A stretch of 44,059 nt of DNA from Betaproteobacteria bacterium TMED22 (GTDB lineage Bacteria > Pseudomonadota > Gammaproteobacteria > Burkholderiales > Eutrophovitaceae), in assembly GCA_002167745.1 (NCBI GenBank), contig NHCB01000010.1, positions 145,869-189,927 of the forward strand, read 5' to 3'. Shown one piece after another: positions 24,505 to 32,791 of the stretch. The translations under genes and the position numbers were made by a program. Below the pieces are notes generated by a model. That model worked only from the letters and a program-made list of their open reading frames with translations, was not told the DNA's origin and did not search any database. The first letter of the stretch is position 1. Each line of letters opens with the position of its first letter.

Positions 24505-25014
24505 CTAATTTGAAACCCCATAAAAAAACTCGTTAACCCAGATTTGAGCACGTTCACGCGCGATCATAATGGACGTCTGATCCATTCTCTGGCTCAATAG
24601 ATTCGCTTGAAATTTTGCTTTTTCATCAAAATTTATTGTATTTGCCAACAACAGCCAACGATATGCCTCGATATCACTTGAATTACTGAGCGCACCATTT
24701 TTATAAAGCATTCCTAGATTAAACATCGCATACGCATAACCACTATTAGCAGACCTCATAAACCATTCCGCCGCATCCTCTGCCCGACGGGCTCCAAGAT
24801 CCCCGTCCCGATATATTATTCCCAGTCCATTCTGAGCTCGCACATGATCCAATGTGCCAGCAAGTTTCCAATACCTCTCGGCACCAATATAATCCCTCTT
24901 AATGAAAGCGGCATATCCGAGGTCAAAAAACTCTTCTGCGTTATTGGCTTGCGCGTTAGCAACCACAAGGAATGCCATCCCGACACATACAAAAAACCTT
25001 TTTAAGTCGACCAT
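24505..25014 (-). CDS. secreted Sel1-repeat protein
   Basis: I start at the ATG ending at 25014, giving 169 residues. A GTG nine bases further up is less likely because AGGT sits at the right distance from the ATG. The protein begins MVDLKRFFVCVGMAFLVVANAQAN, a signal peptide cleaved about residue 23. Two Sel1/TPR-like repeats follow, AQNGLGIIYRDGDLGARRAEDAAEWFMRSA and AMFNLGMLYKNGALSNSSDIEAYRWLLLA, flanked by degenerate ones. Such periplasmic solenoids serve as protein-interaction scaffolds. It precedes nothing obvious in function; queE lies 35 bases upstream on the same strand and may share its transcript. Confidence 0.85.
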   Translation of the reverse strand: MVDLKRFFVCVGMAFLVVANAQANNAEEFFDLGYAAFIKRDYIGAERYWKLAGTLDHVRAQNGLGIIYRDGDLGARRAEDAAEWFMRSANSGYAYAMFNLGMLYKNGALSNSSDIEAYRWLLLANTINFDEKAKFQANLLSQRMDQTSIMIARERAQIWVNEFFYGVSN

Positions 25015-25015
25015 A

Positions 25016-25040
25016 CCTAGCACCTAGTCCCTAGTCCCTA
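25016..25040. repeat. 7-bp tandem repeat at the Sel1 gene ribosome binding site
   Basis: On the plus strand the units read CCTAGCA, CCTAGTC, CCTAGTC, CCTA. On the coding (minus) strand this becomes GGGACTAG-type units leading straight to the ATG of the Sel1 gene, so the purine-rich AGG of each unit lies in the leader. Copy number changes would shift the spacing and number of possible ribosome binding sites. Confidence 0.75.
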
Positions 25041-25049
25041 TATAAAGTT

Positions 25050-25682
25050 TCACTCTACACCAATAATTTTATGAGTTTGTAAGCCAAGTCTCCATTGAGG
25101 ATGTTCTTTACAGAATTGAATCGATAATTGCGTATTCAACTCCACATCCAATCCATCCTTAGGCTGAATAAAAAAATGATTAAAATCCCATGACAAAAAC
25201 AAGGACGGATCGACATCAATTTGAGGATAAACCAATTTTAATTCGTCACCCGATTTAGCGAGAACAGGAACCGTTCCCTTAGGACTGACACAAACCCAAT
25301 CAACCCCCTCGGGAACAGGCAACGTACCATTGGTCTCAATAGCAACTTCAAATCCTCGGTTGTGAAATTCGACGATCAATTCCCGATCGAGCTGCAACAA
25401 CGGCTCCCCTCCAGTGCAAACTACATATCGACGTGCGCGAGCGCCTGAGAGCCACTGTCTCTCAACCTCATCCGCAAGCACGGTAGAAGATCTGTATTTT
25501 CCACCGTTGACCCCATTAACTCCCACGAAATCGGTATCACAGAAACTACAGTCTGCCGATAACCGATCTTCTTCACGCCCAGACCATAAATTACAACCGG
25601 AGAAACGACAAAAAACAGCTGCTCTGCCACTTTGAGCACCTTCACCTTGCAGCGTATAGACAATCTCTTTAACTGAGTACAT
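25050..25682 (-). CDS. queE: 7-carboxy-7-deazaguanine synthase
   Basis: Starting at MYSVKEIVYTLQGEG gives 210 residues and avoids overlap with queD, from which it is eight bases apart. It is a radical SAM enzyme with the CX14CX2C cluster motif typical of E. coli-type QueE (Cys30, Cys45 and Cys48, in FSGCNLW and ADCSFCDTDF), followed by VVCTGGEPLLQ and AIETNGTLPVP. It rearranges 6-carboxytetrahydropterin to 7-carboxy-7-deazaguanine in queuosine precursor synthesis. The adjacent queD makes its substrate, so the pair is one operon. No good ribosome binding site precedes the ATG, consistent with coupling to queD translation. queC and queF are not in the window. Confidence 0.94.
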   Translation of the reverse strand: MYSVKEIVYTLQGEGAQSGRAAVFCRFSGCNLWSGREEDRLSADCSFCDTDFVGVNGVNGGKYRSSTVLADEVERQWLSGARARRYVVCTGGEPLLQLDRELIVEFHNRGFEVAIETNGTLPVPEGVDWVCVSPKGTVPVLAKSGDELKLVYPQIDVDPSLFLSWDFNHFFIQPKDGLDVELNTQLSIQFCKEHPQWRLGLQTHKIIGVE

Positions 25683-25690
25683 ACATATTG

Positions 25691-26782
25691 TTAAATTGGC
25701 AATGCTGGACCCAGCGAGCCCCAATCAATCGTTACACCACAGCCCTCATTTTCATATAAATCAATCCGCTCAAGCTCTGGCAAATACGGTGCGCTACTGG
25801 CTTTAATCCACCTTGCAATACTGAATGGGTCGTTATCACGTAAGTCATCAATCTCATAAAGTGGTTGGTGGTCTAGTTTATCGAAAATAGGGTTAAATTT
25901 TTCTTTGACATCACCGTAATCTATAGTCCAACCTAGAACGTCGTTAAGCGGCGCTGTTAGATGTAGTCGACATAAGTAGGTGTGTCCGTGAATACGCTTG
26001 CGTGCATCCGCTTCTGTTACCCGCTCCAGTCGTATGGCACTATCAATGGAGAAGTCCTTCCAAATTCGAAAGTCTAATCCATCGTAGTGAGCTCCACTGG
26101 TAGCAGTTTCATATACAGTTACCCAGCTTAATTGAGGTATTTTTCGTTTTAATCTGTGCCATAGCCAAAACGAAATCATCTCGCTGGTTGGGTTTTCAAG
26201 CCCTGAAATATCATTTAAACAATTATGATGCAGAATTTGGTGTATATCATTCCAGTGCGTTTGCATCTCATCGTAATCAATACCCAAGTGAGAATCCTTC
26301 AGCTCGGTCTTAGCGTGCAATATCACTTCAAAACCATGACCATGCATACGGCCACACTTATGGCCCTGAGGAACGTTTGGTAAGCGATGTGCTGACTCAA
26401 AACGAAACTTTCTCCAGGCATGTGCAGCACCATATCGGTCCAGATGAACACCCTCGTTAGATTGACTTGTCAATCCGATAACGTTGACATCAGGTAGGCC
26501 AATACGCTCCTTTATATATCTCGCGATATTTTCATCAGTCGGAACATCAATAATATCGTTCAAGTAACTATAATCAAGCGGACTACATGCGCTTTGCAAG
26601 ATTTCACGTGTTAGCTCTAATTGATCAAAATTAACAGTTTCAGATTCATCAACAGCCAATCGAATGGAAGCGTTATAGCTATGACCATGCAAAGCTCGGG
26701 CACGATGAGACTCAGAAAATATACCAATTTGACACGCAGCTTCGAAGGATGTGCTCGCTGCCACATAAACTCTTTCTGTCAT
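25691..26782 (-). CDS. queD: triple-domain 6-carboxytetrahydropterin synthase (QueD-like)
   Basis: The 363-residue protein is three times the usual QueD length and reads as three PTPS domains. Domain 1 (about 5-115) keeps LHGHSY at 31-36 but has FEAACQ where the first zinc His should be and no catalytic Cys. Domain 2 (about 122-232) is intact: FESAHRLP (His132), GHKCGRMHGHGF (Cys143, His147, His149), DYDEM, LHHNCLN and VYETATSG. Domain 3 (about 243-357) keeps IHGHTY (264-269) but has SAIRL for SAHRL and no Cys. QueD makes 6-carboxytetrahydropterin from dihydroneopterin triphosphate. Only the middle domain looks able to do so. The outer two may help form the hexamer. It leads the operon with queE. 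Confidence 0.9.
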   Translation of the reverse strand: MTERVYVAASTSFEAACQIGIFSESHRARALHGHSYNASIRLAVDESETVNFDQLELTREILQSACSPLDYSYLNDIIDVPTDENIARYIKERIGLPDVNVIGLTSQSNEGVHLDRYGAAHAWRKFRFESAHRLPNVPQGHKCGRMHGHGFEVILHAKTELKDSHLGIDYDEMQTHWNDIHQILHHNCLNDISGLENPTSEMISFWLWHRLKRKIPQLSWVTVYETATSGAHYDGLDFRIWKDFSIDSAIRLERVTEADARKRIHGHTYLCRLHLTAPLNDVLGWTIDYGDVKEKFNPIFDKLDHQPLYEIDDLRDNDPFSIARWIKASSAPYLPELERIDLYENEGCGVTIDWGSLGPALPI

Positions 26783-26934
26783 CCACCTACCTTTTCATCT
26801 GTTCCCAAAATTATCACGAATAAATCAACACAATAGTGGCTCCTCTGAGGAAAGCTAATCCTAAATGAGATCAATTTCGTTAACATCTCTCTAGTGTACG
26901 ATAAAGATCCAATTATATTTTAAGGAGCCGCAAG

Positions 26935-27729
26935 ATGGATATGCAACTGAGCGGGAAGAAAGCTTTAGTCACCGGTTCAACTTATGGAATTGGATACGCT
27001 ATAGCTGAGGCTCTAACAAAAGAAGGAGCTAACGTTGTCATTACCGGTAGACACCAAGAATCGGTACTCAACGCAGTGGAACAACTAAAAAATATCAACG
27101 CTGACACTGAACCAACTGGATTAAAGGCAGACTGCACAACAACGGATGGATGCCAACAAATTTTCGATGCCGTTCCCGAAGTTGATATCCTCATCAATAA
27201 TCTCGGAATATACGAGCGCAAATCTTTCTTTGAAATTGAGGATTCAGATTGGACTCGTTTTTTTGAAGTGAACGTTATGAGCGGAGTCCGGTTTACGCGA
27301 TTTTATACTCCTAAGATGGTTAAAAAAAAATGGGGACGCGTCATTTTCGTATCAAGTGAATCTGGCCTTATGATCCCACCGGATATGATTCACTACGGAT
27401 TCAGCAAAAGTGCTCAGTTAAGCATCTCTCGTGGTCTAGCTATATCTCTCAGTGGTACTGGAGTAACAGTAAATGCCCTCCTACCCGGTCCCACGAGAAC
27501 TGACACCACAGAACGACAAAGAAGGGAACGTGCTGACAACTGGGGGATTAGCATTGAACAACTCGAAAAGGAATTTTTTGAAAAATTTCGTCCTACATCG
27601 ATCACCAAAAGATTCGCAACGGCTTCAGAGGTCGCACCACTTGCTGTATATCTAAGTAGTCCATTGTCAGCGTTAACTACTGGCGCAACCTTAAGAGTCG
27701 AAGGGGGCATAGTCAATCAAATCACATGA
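26935..27729 (+). CDS. classical short-chain dehydrogenase/reductase
   Basis: AAGGAG stands seven bases before the ATG. The 264-residue protein has KALVTGSTYGIGYAIAEAL (residues 8-26), ITGRHQESV (Arg suggests NADP preference), ILINNLGIYE, the catalytic Ser in VIFVSSESGL, the Tyr-Lys pair in HYGFSKSAQLS, and LLPGPTRTDTTERQ. The active site is complete, unlike the SDR at 23695-24474. The long C-terminal lid, with REREDNWG-like charge and FRPTSITKRFATASEVA, fits oxidoreductases of the FabG-like group of unknown substrate. It diverges from queD across 152 bases and converges on the GGCT-like gene. Confidence 0.9.
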   Translation: MDMQLSGKKALVTGSTYGIGYAIAEALTKEGANVVITGRHQESVLNAVEQLKNINADTEPTGLKADCTTTDGCQQIFDAVPEVDILINNLGIYERKSFFEIEDSDWTRFFEVNVMSGVRFTRFYTPKMVKKKWGRVIFVSSESGLMIPPDMIHYGFSKSAQLSISRGLAISLSGTGVTVNALLPGPTRTDTTERQRRERADNWGISIEQLEKEFFEKFRPTSITKRFATASEVAPLAVYLSSPLSALTTGATLRVEGGIVNQIT

Positions 27730-27746
27730 GAATTAATATTTGGAAC

Positions 27747-28637
27747 TTACTCAAAAAACAATTTTTTATATTGTTTCCAGGATCCTGATGTTATTTCCTC
27801 AGCCGTAGAACTTAGATCGCCGGCAACATAACACCAAGCCAAGATCGGCCTCTTATTTCGGAGTGTCACATTTATCAAAATTCGATCATATTCGTTATGA
27901 CTTGCGCCAAAATCAGAAAACCCTTCCACTCGATCAAGCGCGGAGACGGCTTTAGATATGTCATGGAAATAGAATAATTCACCAAAAATACTTTTAAGTT
28001 TTTGATTTTCTGGGATATCAAGCATCGGGTAATCACACTTTGTCGCGTAAAGTAACCCAGAAACTGAAGCATCTGCGCGACTGACTAAGCGTAACGCTTC
28101 TACTTTTGAATGACGACATTCATCACTCATCAGCGTGCCGTAAGTGAATAGACCGATTGAGTTATCAGGAAACGGGCGATTAGCGACGGCTTCTGTTAAA
28201 TGCACATCAGAGAAATTACAACGTTGCAGTCCTCGCCGCACTACTTCGACGTAGGCCTCCGTCGGTTCTATGTAATTACCTTGACTCTCTGGTAAAACTT
28301 CATATGTAGTCACATGAATACTGAAAGTATTGGGGATTAATACATGCTTATTTACTCGTTGATATAGGCGGTCTGCAACCCCTTCTTTCAAATCAAGAGC
28401 TTGCCAACCTATATCCCCCACTTTAAACAAAGCCCCACAAACATAACTACCTGAGCGTTCTCTAATATTTAGAGCACCCCCACCGCGAGTGGACGAATAA
28501 ACATTAAAGATAAGCTCATGATCAGGCAATAAAGCTGGACCAATTAGTGAAATACAATCGGCAGGAATTTCATTTCTTATACAAAAACGTGTCCAATCTT
28601 CATCATCTAAATTTGATCCGTAAGCAAAATACATCAT
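27747..28637 (-). CDS. two-domain gamma-glutamylcyclotransferase-like protein
   Basis: The 296-residue protein contains two GGCT/AIG2-like domains in tandem. The first (about 1-115) opens YFAYGSNL (3-10), with candidate catalytic Glu85 in ALDLKEG. The second (about 160-275) opens LFTYGTLM (163-170), with Glu239 in ALDRVEGF. Both keep the YGS/T glycine loop and the glutamate that define the fold. Members cyclise gamma-glutamyl groups to 5-oxoproline or act on isopeptides. Most are single-domain, of 110-190 residues. The start has only a weak CAGAGA site. It is preceded after 12 bases by the ABM monooxygenase gene on the same strand, a likely operon. Substrate unknown; glutathione-related use is inference. 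Confidence 0.85.
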   Translation of the reverse strand: MMYFAYGSNLDDEDWTRFCIRNEIPADCISLIGPALLPDHELIFNVYSSTRGGGALNIRERSGSYVCGALFKVGDIGWQALDLKEGVADRLYQRVNKHVLIPNTFSIHVTTYEVLPESQGNYIEPTEAYVEVVRRGLQRCNFSDVHLTEAVANRPFPDNSIGLFTYGTLMSDECRHSKVEALRLVSRADASVSGLLYATKCDYPMLDIPENQKLKSIFGELFYFHDISKAVSALDRVEGFSDFGASHNEYDRILINVTLRNKRPILAWCYVAGDLSSTAEEITSGSWKQYKKLFFE

Positions 28638-28649
28638 TCTCTGAAAAAT

Positions 28650-28958
28650 TCAAGTTGTTGATTTTAAGACGTGGATTACTCGAGATTCTATCCAATCTTT
28701 AGTTTTTTGACTGTAACTGACCATGTGCGGAGCTGACGTATGAGCCTTTAACGCCGCCGCGTCTCGCCACTTTTCGATTACCAGAAACGTATCTGGTCCC
28801 AGTTCAGTTTGGAAAGCTCCAAAGTCAGCATCAAACACCAAGCTATATTCTATGCATCCAGACTCCGCAAGAACACTCGCTAGATTATTTTCAGCCGCCG
28901 AAAGAATAGCGTTTCTTTTACCTGTTTTAGCCTTGATAACGGCAACAACGTGAATCAT
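28650..28958 (-). CDS. ABM-family putative quinol monooxygenase
   Basis: The 102-residue protein is a single ferredoxin-like antibiotic biosynthesis monooxygenase domain. It starts MIHVVAVIKAKTGKR, has ENNLASVLAESGCIEYSLV, the strand with TFLVIEKWRDAAALKAHTSAPHM, and a final helix. YgiN and related proteins oxidise quinols or act on small aromatics without cofactors, as dimers in the cytoplasm. The conserved E-x-W and H-x-x-x-x-H pattern (EKWRD, AHTSAPH) is present. It precedes the GGCT-like gene and diverges from the sulfatase-modifying-factor-like pair across 63 bases. Confidence 0.87.
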   Translation of the reverse strand: MIHVVAVIKAKTGKRNAILSAAENNLASVLAESGCIEYSLVFDADFGAFQTELGPDTFLVIEKWRDAAALKAHTSAPHMVSYSQKTKDWIESRVIHVLKSTT

Positions 28959-29021
28959 ATTATCGTGTCTTTAAATGCGATACTAATAAGTAATTAGAAT
29001 AATATACTTCGACAATAAATT

Positions 29022-29906
29022 ATGTTCTTAACTTTGCCAGTGTTTAACACCAAAATAACCCTTACTCTCACATGCATGCTTTGGTCACAGTGCATAAACT
29101 CTGTTTCCGCTGAGGAAAGATATTTTCCTGGCGATGAATTTAAAGACTGTGGAGACTGTCCGGTCATGATTGTCATTCCTTCCGGCTCTTTTAGTATGGG
29201 CAGTCCTCCTGTTGACCAAGGAAGGCCATATGCCGAGGGAGAGTTGCGGCTCGTCCATATTCCAAACCGCTTCGCGTCGGGTAAGTTTGAGATTACCTAT
29301 AAAGAGTGGGAGGGATGCGTTGTAGATGGACAGTGTCCTGACGCAAAAAAAGATGACTGGAGCGGCGAAACCCATCCTGTCGTAAATATATCTTGGAAAG
29401 AAGCATTCCAATACACAAAATGGTTATCTAAAAAAACAGGGAGGCCTTACAGACTTTTAACGGAAGCTGAGTGGGAATACGTAGCCACAGGTGGAATCAG
29501 TCGAGCTAGATTTTTTGGGATTAAGGCTCAAAGGATCTGTGATTTTGGAAATATTTACGACTACACGGCGGAAGAAGTGCTCGATTACGGGTTAGATGTA
29601 CTACCTTGTAACGATCAATACGGATTTTCAGCGCCAATTGGCTCGTTCAAACCCAATCAATTCGGTGTCCACGATATGCTCGGCAATGTTTGGGAGTGGA
29701 CCGAAGATTGTCAAGCAATTCTATGGCGCAATGCCCCAACAGACGCGTCAGCCCGCGTTGATGGCCACTGCACTCATCGTGCTTATAGAGGTGGATCTTG
29801 GCTCAGTCATCCACCTAAGTACCTTCAGATACCAGACCGCTATAAATACCTGGGCGCGCGCGAAATAGATTTGGGTTTTAGACTAGCATTAACCCTAAAT
29901 CCATAA
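29022..29906 (+). CDS. secreted FGE/SUMF1-like protein, first of a tandem pair
   Basis: The 294-residue protein carries an N-terminal export signal (about residues 1-31, ending SVSA) and the formylglycine-generating enzyme fold: MIVIPSGSFSMGSPP, FEITYKEWEGCVVDGQC, HPVVNISWKEAFQYTKWLS, GRPYRLLTEAEWEYVATGG, FGVHDMLGNVWEWTEDC and AYRGGSWLS. True FGE has two copper-binding cysteines soon after RGGSW; here SHPPKYLQIP occupies that place, so it should not make formylglycine. Such proteins include EgtB- and PvdO-like iron enzymes and non-catalytic binders. Several other cysteines (CGDC, CVVDGQC, EDC, GHC) could form disulfides in the periplasm. Its function is unknown. The paralogue follows after 17 bases. 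Confidence 0.85.
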   Translation: MFLTLPVFNTKITLTLTCMLWSQCINSVSAEERYFPGDEFKDCGDCPVMIVIPSGSFSMGSPPVDQGRPYAEGELRLVHIPNRFASGKFEITYKEWEGCVVDGQCPDAKKDDWSGETHPVVNISWKEAFQYTKWLSKKTGRPYRLLTEAEWEYVATGGISRARFFGIKAQRICDFGNIYDYTAEEVLDYGLDVLPCNDQYGFSAPIGSFKPNQFGVHDMLGNVWEWTEDCQAILWRNAPTDASARVDGHCTHRAYRGGSWLSHPPKYLQIPDRYKYLGAREIDLGFRLALTLNP

Positions 29907-29923
29907 TTATTTTTTTAACGTCA

Positions 29924-30784
29924 ATGCGATTAGCAATAATAATTACAGCATATATCATCATTTGCAATTCACACGTACTGGCTCAATCCTCAAGGGGCGA
30001 ACTTTTCCAAGACTGTGAAACGTGCCCAAGTATGATTGTTATACCCTCTGGTCCCTATGGCTTCGGCTCTCCACCTAACGAATTTGGTAGCCCATACAAC
30101 GAAGGATACATCTTAGATATTGTCTTCGAAAAATCATTCAGCATTAGTCGATTTGAAATCACATTCACGCAATGGGACCTTTGCGCTAAGGATCAAGCCT
30201 GTCGCACTATTGATGACGAGGGTTACGGTAGAGGTGACCAGCCCGTAATGAATGTTTCTTGGGAAGATACCCAGTCCTACATTCAATGGTTGAAAAAAAT
30301 AACTGGCAAACCTTATCGTTTACCGTCTGAAGCGGAATGGGAATATGTAGCTCAATCTGGAACTAAACGAGCTAGATTTTTTGGTATTCAAGCGACAAGA
30401 ACATGCGAATTTGGTAATGGTTACGATGAAACCGCCGAACGAGAACACGAATTCGGCTGGCGTACATTACCCTGCTCTGATGGAGCTCCGAGTTTGGCAA
30501 AAATTGGTTCCTATAAGCCAAACCCATTTGGCGTTTATGACATGCTAGGAAATGTATGGGAATGGGTCGAGGACTGCCTGAATCCGAATTGGCGGCATAG
30601 TCGCGCGTCTTTGAATGGACAACCATTCAAAGATGGAGACTGTGACCAACGTGCATATAGAGGCGGCTCTTGGCTTACGAACCAACCGTACTACCTCAGA
30701 ACGGCTGAACGCTACAAGTTCTATGGGGCAAAACATATTGATCTAGGATTTCGGGTAGCGCTAGACCTTACCGATCAAGATTAA
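29924..30784 (+). CDS. secreted FGE/SUMF1-like protein, second of a tandem pair
   Basis: The 286-residue protein has a signal peptide (about 1-20, ending VLAQ) and matches its upstream neighbour throughout: CETCPSMIVIPSGPYGFGSPP, FEITFTQWDLCAKDQAC, QPVMNVSWEDTQSYIQWL, GKPYRLPSEAEWEYVAQSG, FGVYDMLGNVWEWVEDC and AYRGGSWLTN. The two clearly arose by duplication, and both lack the FGE catalytic cysteines after RGGSW (TNQPYYLRTA here). The shared cysteines at equivalent places suggest the same disulfides. The gap of 17 bases suggests co-transcription and perhaps a complex. Differences between the copies are spread evenly rather than clustered. It converges on the dicarboxylate transporter gene eight bases away. 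Confidence 0.85.
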   Translation: MRLAIIITAYIIICNSHVLAQSSRGELFQDCETCPSMIVIPSGPYGFGSPPNEFGSPYNEGYILDIVFEKSFSISRFEITFTQWDLCAKDQACRTIDDEGYGRGDQPVMNVSWEDTQSYIQWLKKITGKPYRLPSEAEWEYVAQSGTKRARFFGIQATRTCEFGNGYDETAEREHEFGWRTLPCSDGAPSLAKIGSYKPNPFGVYDMLGNVWEWVEDCLNPNWRHSRASLNGQPFKDGDCDQRAYRGGSWLTNQPYYLRTAERYKFYGAKHIDLGFRVALDLTDQD

Positions 30785-30792
30785 CAACTCGA

Positions 30793-32286
30793 TTACAAAT
30801 TAGGTGCTACACCAGGCTCAATACCAAATACCCACATCATCACGGTATAAGCTACGAGCGTAACAAAAATAACGCCTATTACATTCAAGCCAAACCCAAC
30901 TCTCGTCATATCTTTTTGAGAAAGATAACCCGCAGAAAATACAATTGCGTTTGGCGGCGTAGCTACCGGCAGCATAAATGCGCAACTAACGGCAAGTGTC
31001 GCTGGAATAACTAACATCAAGGGATGCTCTCCTAGAGTAATGGCCAATGCACCGGCAATAGGCAAAAATGTCGCTGTAGTCGCCGTGTTAGAAGTTAATT
31101 CAGTAATTAGTATCACGAGCAAGACCATCACTAGAACGATGACTATCGTTGGAAATATAGCCAAGCTTCCTAATTGTCCGCCAATCCAAACCGAAAGTCC
31201 CGTTTTTTGGATTAAAGAGGCCAAGGTCAGCCCACCCCCAAACAAAAGTAAAATTCCGAAAGGAATTTTCTTACCCCATTCCCAATCCATAAGAAAAATA
31301 CCTTTTCTCCAATTAACAGGAATTAGAAAGGTCGATAGTCCAACCGTCATACCAATCACGGTATCAGACAACTGTAAGCCAGGTAACACACCATTGATCC
31401 AAGGTCGTAATATCCATAATGTAGCTAAAGTCACGAAAACACCAGCCACCAACACCTCTCCCCGAGATAACTTACCTTGCGCCGCTAGCTGTTGATCAAT
31501 TACCACCCTGACGCCTTCTATAGGATCCGTTCCGACATTAAAAATAATTTTCGTCAGCATCAACCAAATCATAATTAACATCAGGATCGAAACAGGTAAA
31601 CCTACTGTCATCCATTCAAGAAAACCGACTTCGAGGCCATAGGTCTCTTTTACGAAGCCCGCAAAAAATGCGTTAGGAGGAGTTCCTACTAAAGTCGCCA
31701 TACCACCCGCAGAAGCCCCGTAAGCCAATGACAACATTAATGCTTTTGGTAAGACCTGTCCAACTTCGTTATTGCCAATTTGACCCGATTGGAGGGTAGT
31801 AATTACTGAAACTGCTATCGGCAGCATCATTAAAGTCGTTGCGGTATTGGAAACCCACATGCTTAGAAACGCACTGACCGCCATAAATCCACCGATCAAA
31901 AATGTGGGGCGGTCGCCGCTGAATCTTAAGACGACAAGCGCGATTCGTTGATGTAACTTCCATCGTTCCATCGCGAGAGCGACAATAAAACCGCCCATGA
32001 ACAGGAAGATAATTGGATGCGAATATGAGACAACCGTCTCTTTAATTGAGGATAACCCCAACAAAGGTACTAGCGGAATTGGCAATAGCGCAGTAGCAGG
32101 CAGTGGTATCGCCTCTGTAATCCAAAGAGTCGCCATCAACAGAGCTAATGCTGCGACACACCACGCCTCACGGCTTAATCCTGCAGGAGCAGGCAGCTGC
32201 AGCATTACTAAAAATAATAATATTCCAGAAACCCAACCAATTTTGGGTAAGCTACTAATCTTAGCTATGGCTTCGTTTTCGTTCAT
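30793..32286 (-). CDS. DASS-family (SLC13) dicarboxylate/sodium symporter
   Basis: The 497-residue membrane protein has the divalent anion:sodium symporter pattern: WCVAALALLMATLWITEAIPLPATALLPI near the start, FLFMGGFIVALAMERW, and the two sodium-site SNT motifs, WVSNTATTLMMLPIAVS and LTSNTATTATFLPIAGALA. Each is followed by a glycine-rich hairpin (YGASAGGMATLVGTPPNA and PVATPPNAIVF). About eleven to twelve helices are visible. It imports succinate, malate, tartrate-like acids or sulfate with sodium through the inner membrane. Upstream on the same strand lie the GlcG-like and VOC genes, so this may be the uptake step of their pathway. Confidence 0.92.
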   Translation of the reverse strand: MNENEAIAKISSLPKIGWVSGILLFLVMLQLPAPAGLSREAWCVAALALLMATLWITEAIPLPATALLPIPLVPLLGLSSIKETVVSYSHPIIFLFMGGFIVALAMERWKLHQRIALVVLRFSGDRPTFLIGGFMAVSAFLSMWVSNTATTLMMLPIAVSVITTLQSGQIGNNEVGQVLPKALMLSLAYGASAGGMATLVGTPPNAFFAGFVKETYGLEVGFLEWMTVGLPVSILMLIMIWLMLTKIIFNVGTDPIEGVRVVIDQQLAAQGKLSRGEVLVAGVFVTLATLWILRPWINGVLPGLQLSDTVIGMTVGLSTFLIPVNWRKGIFLMDWEWGKKIPFGILLLFGGGLTLASLIQKTGLSVWIGGQLGSLAIFPTIVIVLVMVLLVILITELTSNTATTATFLPIAGALAITLGEHPLMLVIPATLAVSCAFMLPVATPPNAIVFSAGYLSQKDMTRVGFGLNVIGVIFVTLVAYTVMMWVFGIEPGVAPNL

Positions 32287-32322
32287 TAGATTCTAAATAT
32301 ATCGGAAATATCGATTTGTTTA

Positions 32323-32739
32323 TTAATCTCCGAGCTCCGCAAATTGCGCAGCGATCGTTTCAGTAATAAGCTGATCTTCAGCAGGCTTTAAACCACTCAC
32401 TCCGATAGCCCCTAATACCTCTCCACTTTTAGAAACCAATAAATTACCCCCTGGAAGGGCTGTCATAAGTGGATCACAGAAATATCTAATATCAATGTTA
32501 TCTGTATTCAGACGAGCCAAAAAGGCATCGGTCGACATGCCCATTCGAGTCGCGGTATGCGCTTTTTGCTGTGAAATCGCAATACTACGAATCGGCGCTT
32601 TATCCATACGAAAAAAAGCCAACTGATATCCATATGAATCACAAACGGAAACACAAATTGGACGTTTGAATTCTTTGTAAGCCTTCTCAACGGCGGCGTT
32701 AAGGCATTTTTGCGCTTGCTCTAAAGATATGCTGTTCAT
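32323..32739 (-). CDS. GlcG/HbpS-family (DUF336) protein
   Basis: The 138-residue protein matches the GlcG/HbpS family: a first helix with SLEQAQKCLNAAVEKAYKEF, the strand CVSVCDSYGYQLAFFRMDKAPIRS, QQKAHTATRMGMST, LPGGNLLVSKSGEVLGAIGVSG, and a last helix ending IAAQFAELGD. The family includes a haem-binding sensor (HbpS) and GlcG of the glycolate operon, but the role of most members is unknown. It lies between the VOC gene and the dicarboxylate transporter on the same strand with gaps of 52 and 36 bases, an operon-like arrangement often seen with hydroxy-acid catabolism. It has no signal peptide. Confidence 0.88.
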   Translation of the reverse strand: MNSISLEQAQKCLNAAVEKAYKEFKRPICVSVCDSYGYQLAFFRMDKAPIRSIAISQQKAHTATRMGMSTDAFLARLNTDNIDIRYFCDPLMTALPGGNLLVSKSGEVLGAIGVSGLKPAEDQLITETIAAQFAELGD

Positions 32740-32791
32740 ACTTACCTTTCTTCTAATTCGTCAAAATTTAATTTAGCCAACTTTTACAATT

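Noticed and set aside
29022-30784. True formylglycine-generating enzymes for sulfatases
   Set aside because: The cysteines that follow RGGSW in active FGE are absent in both copies and no sulfatase gene is in the window.
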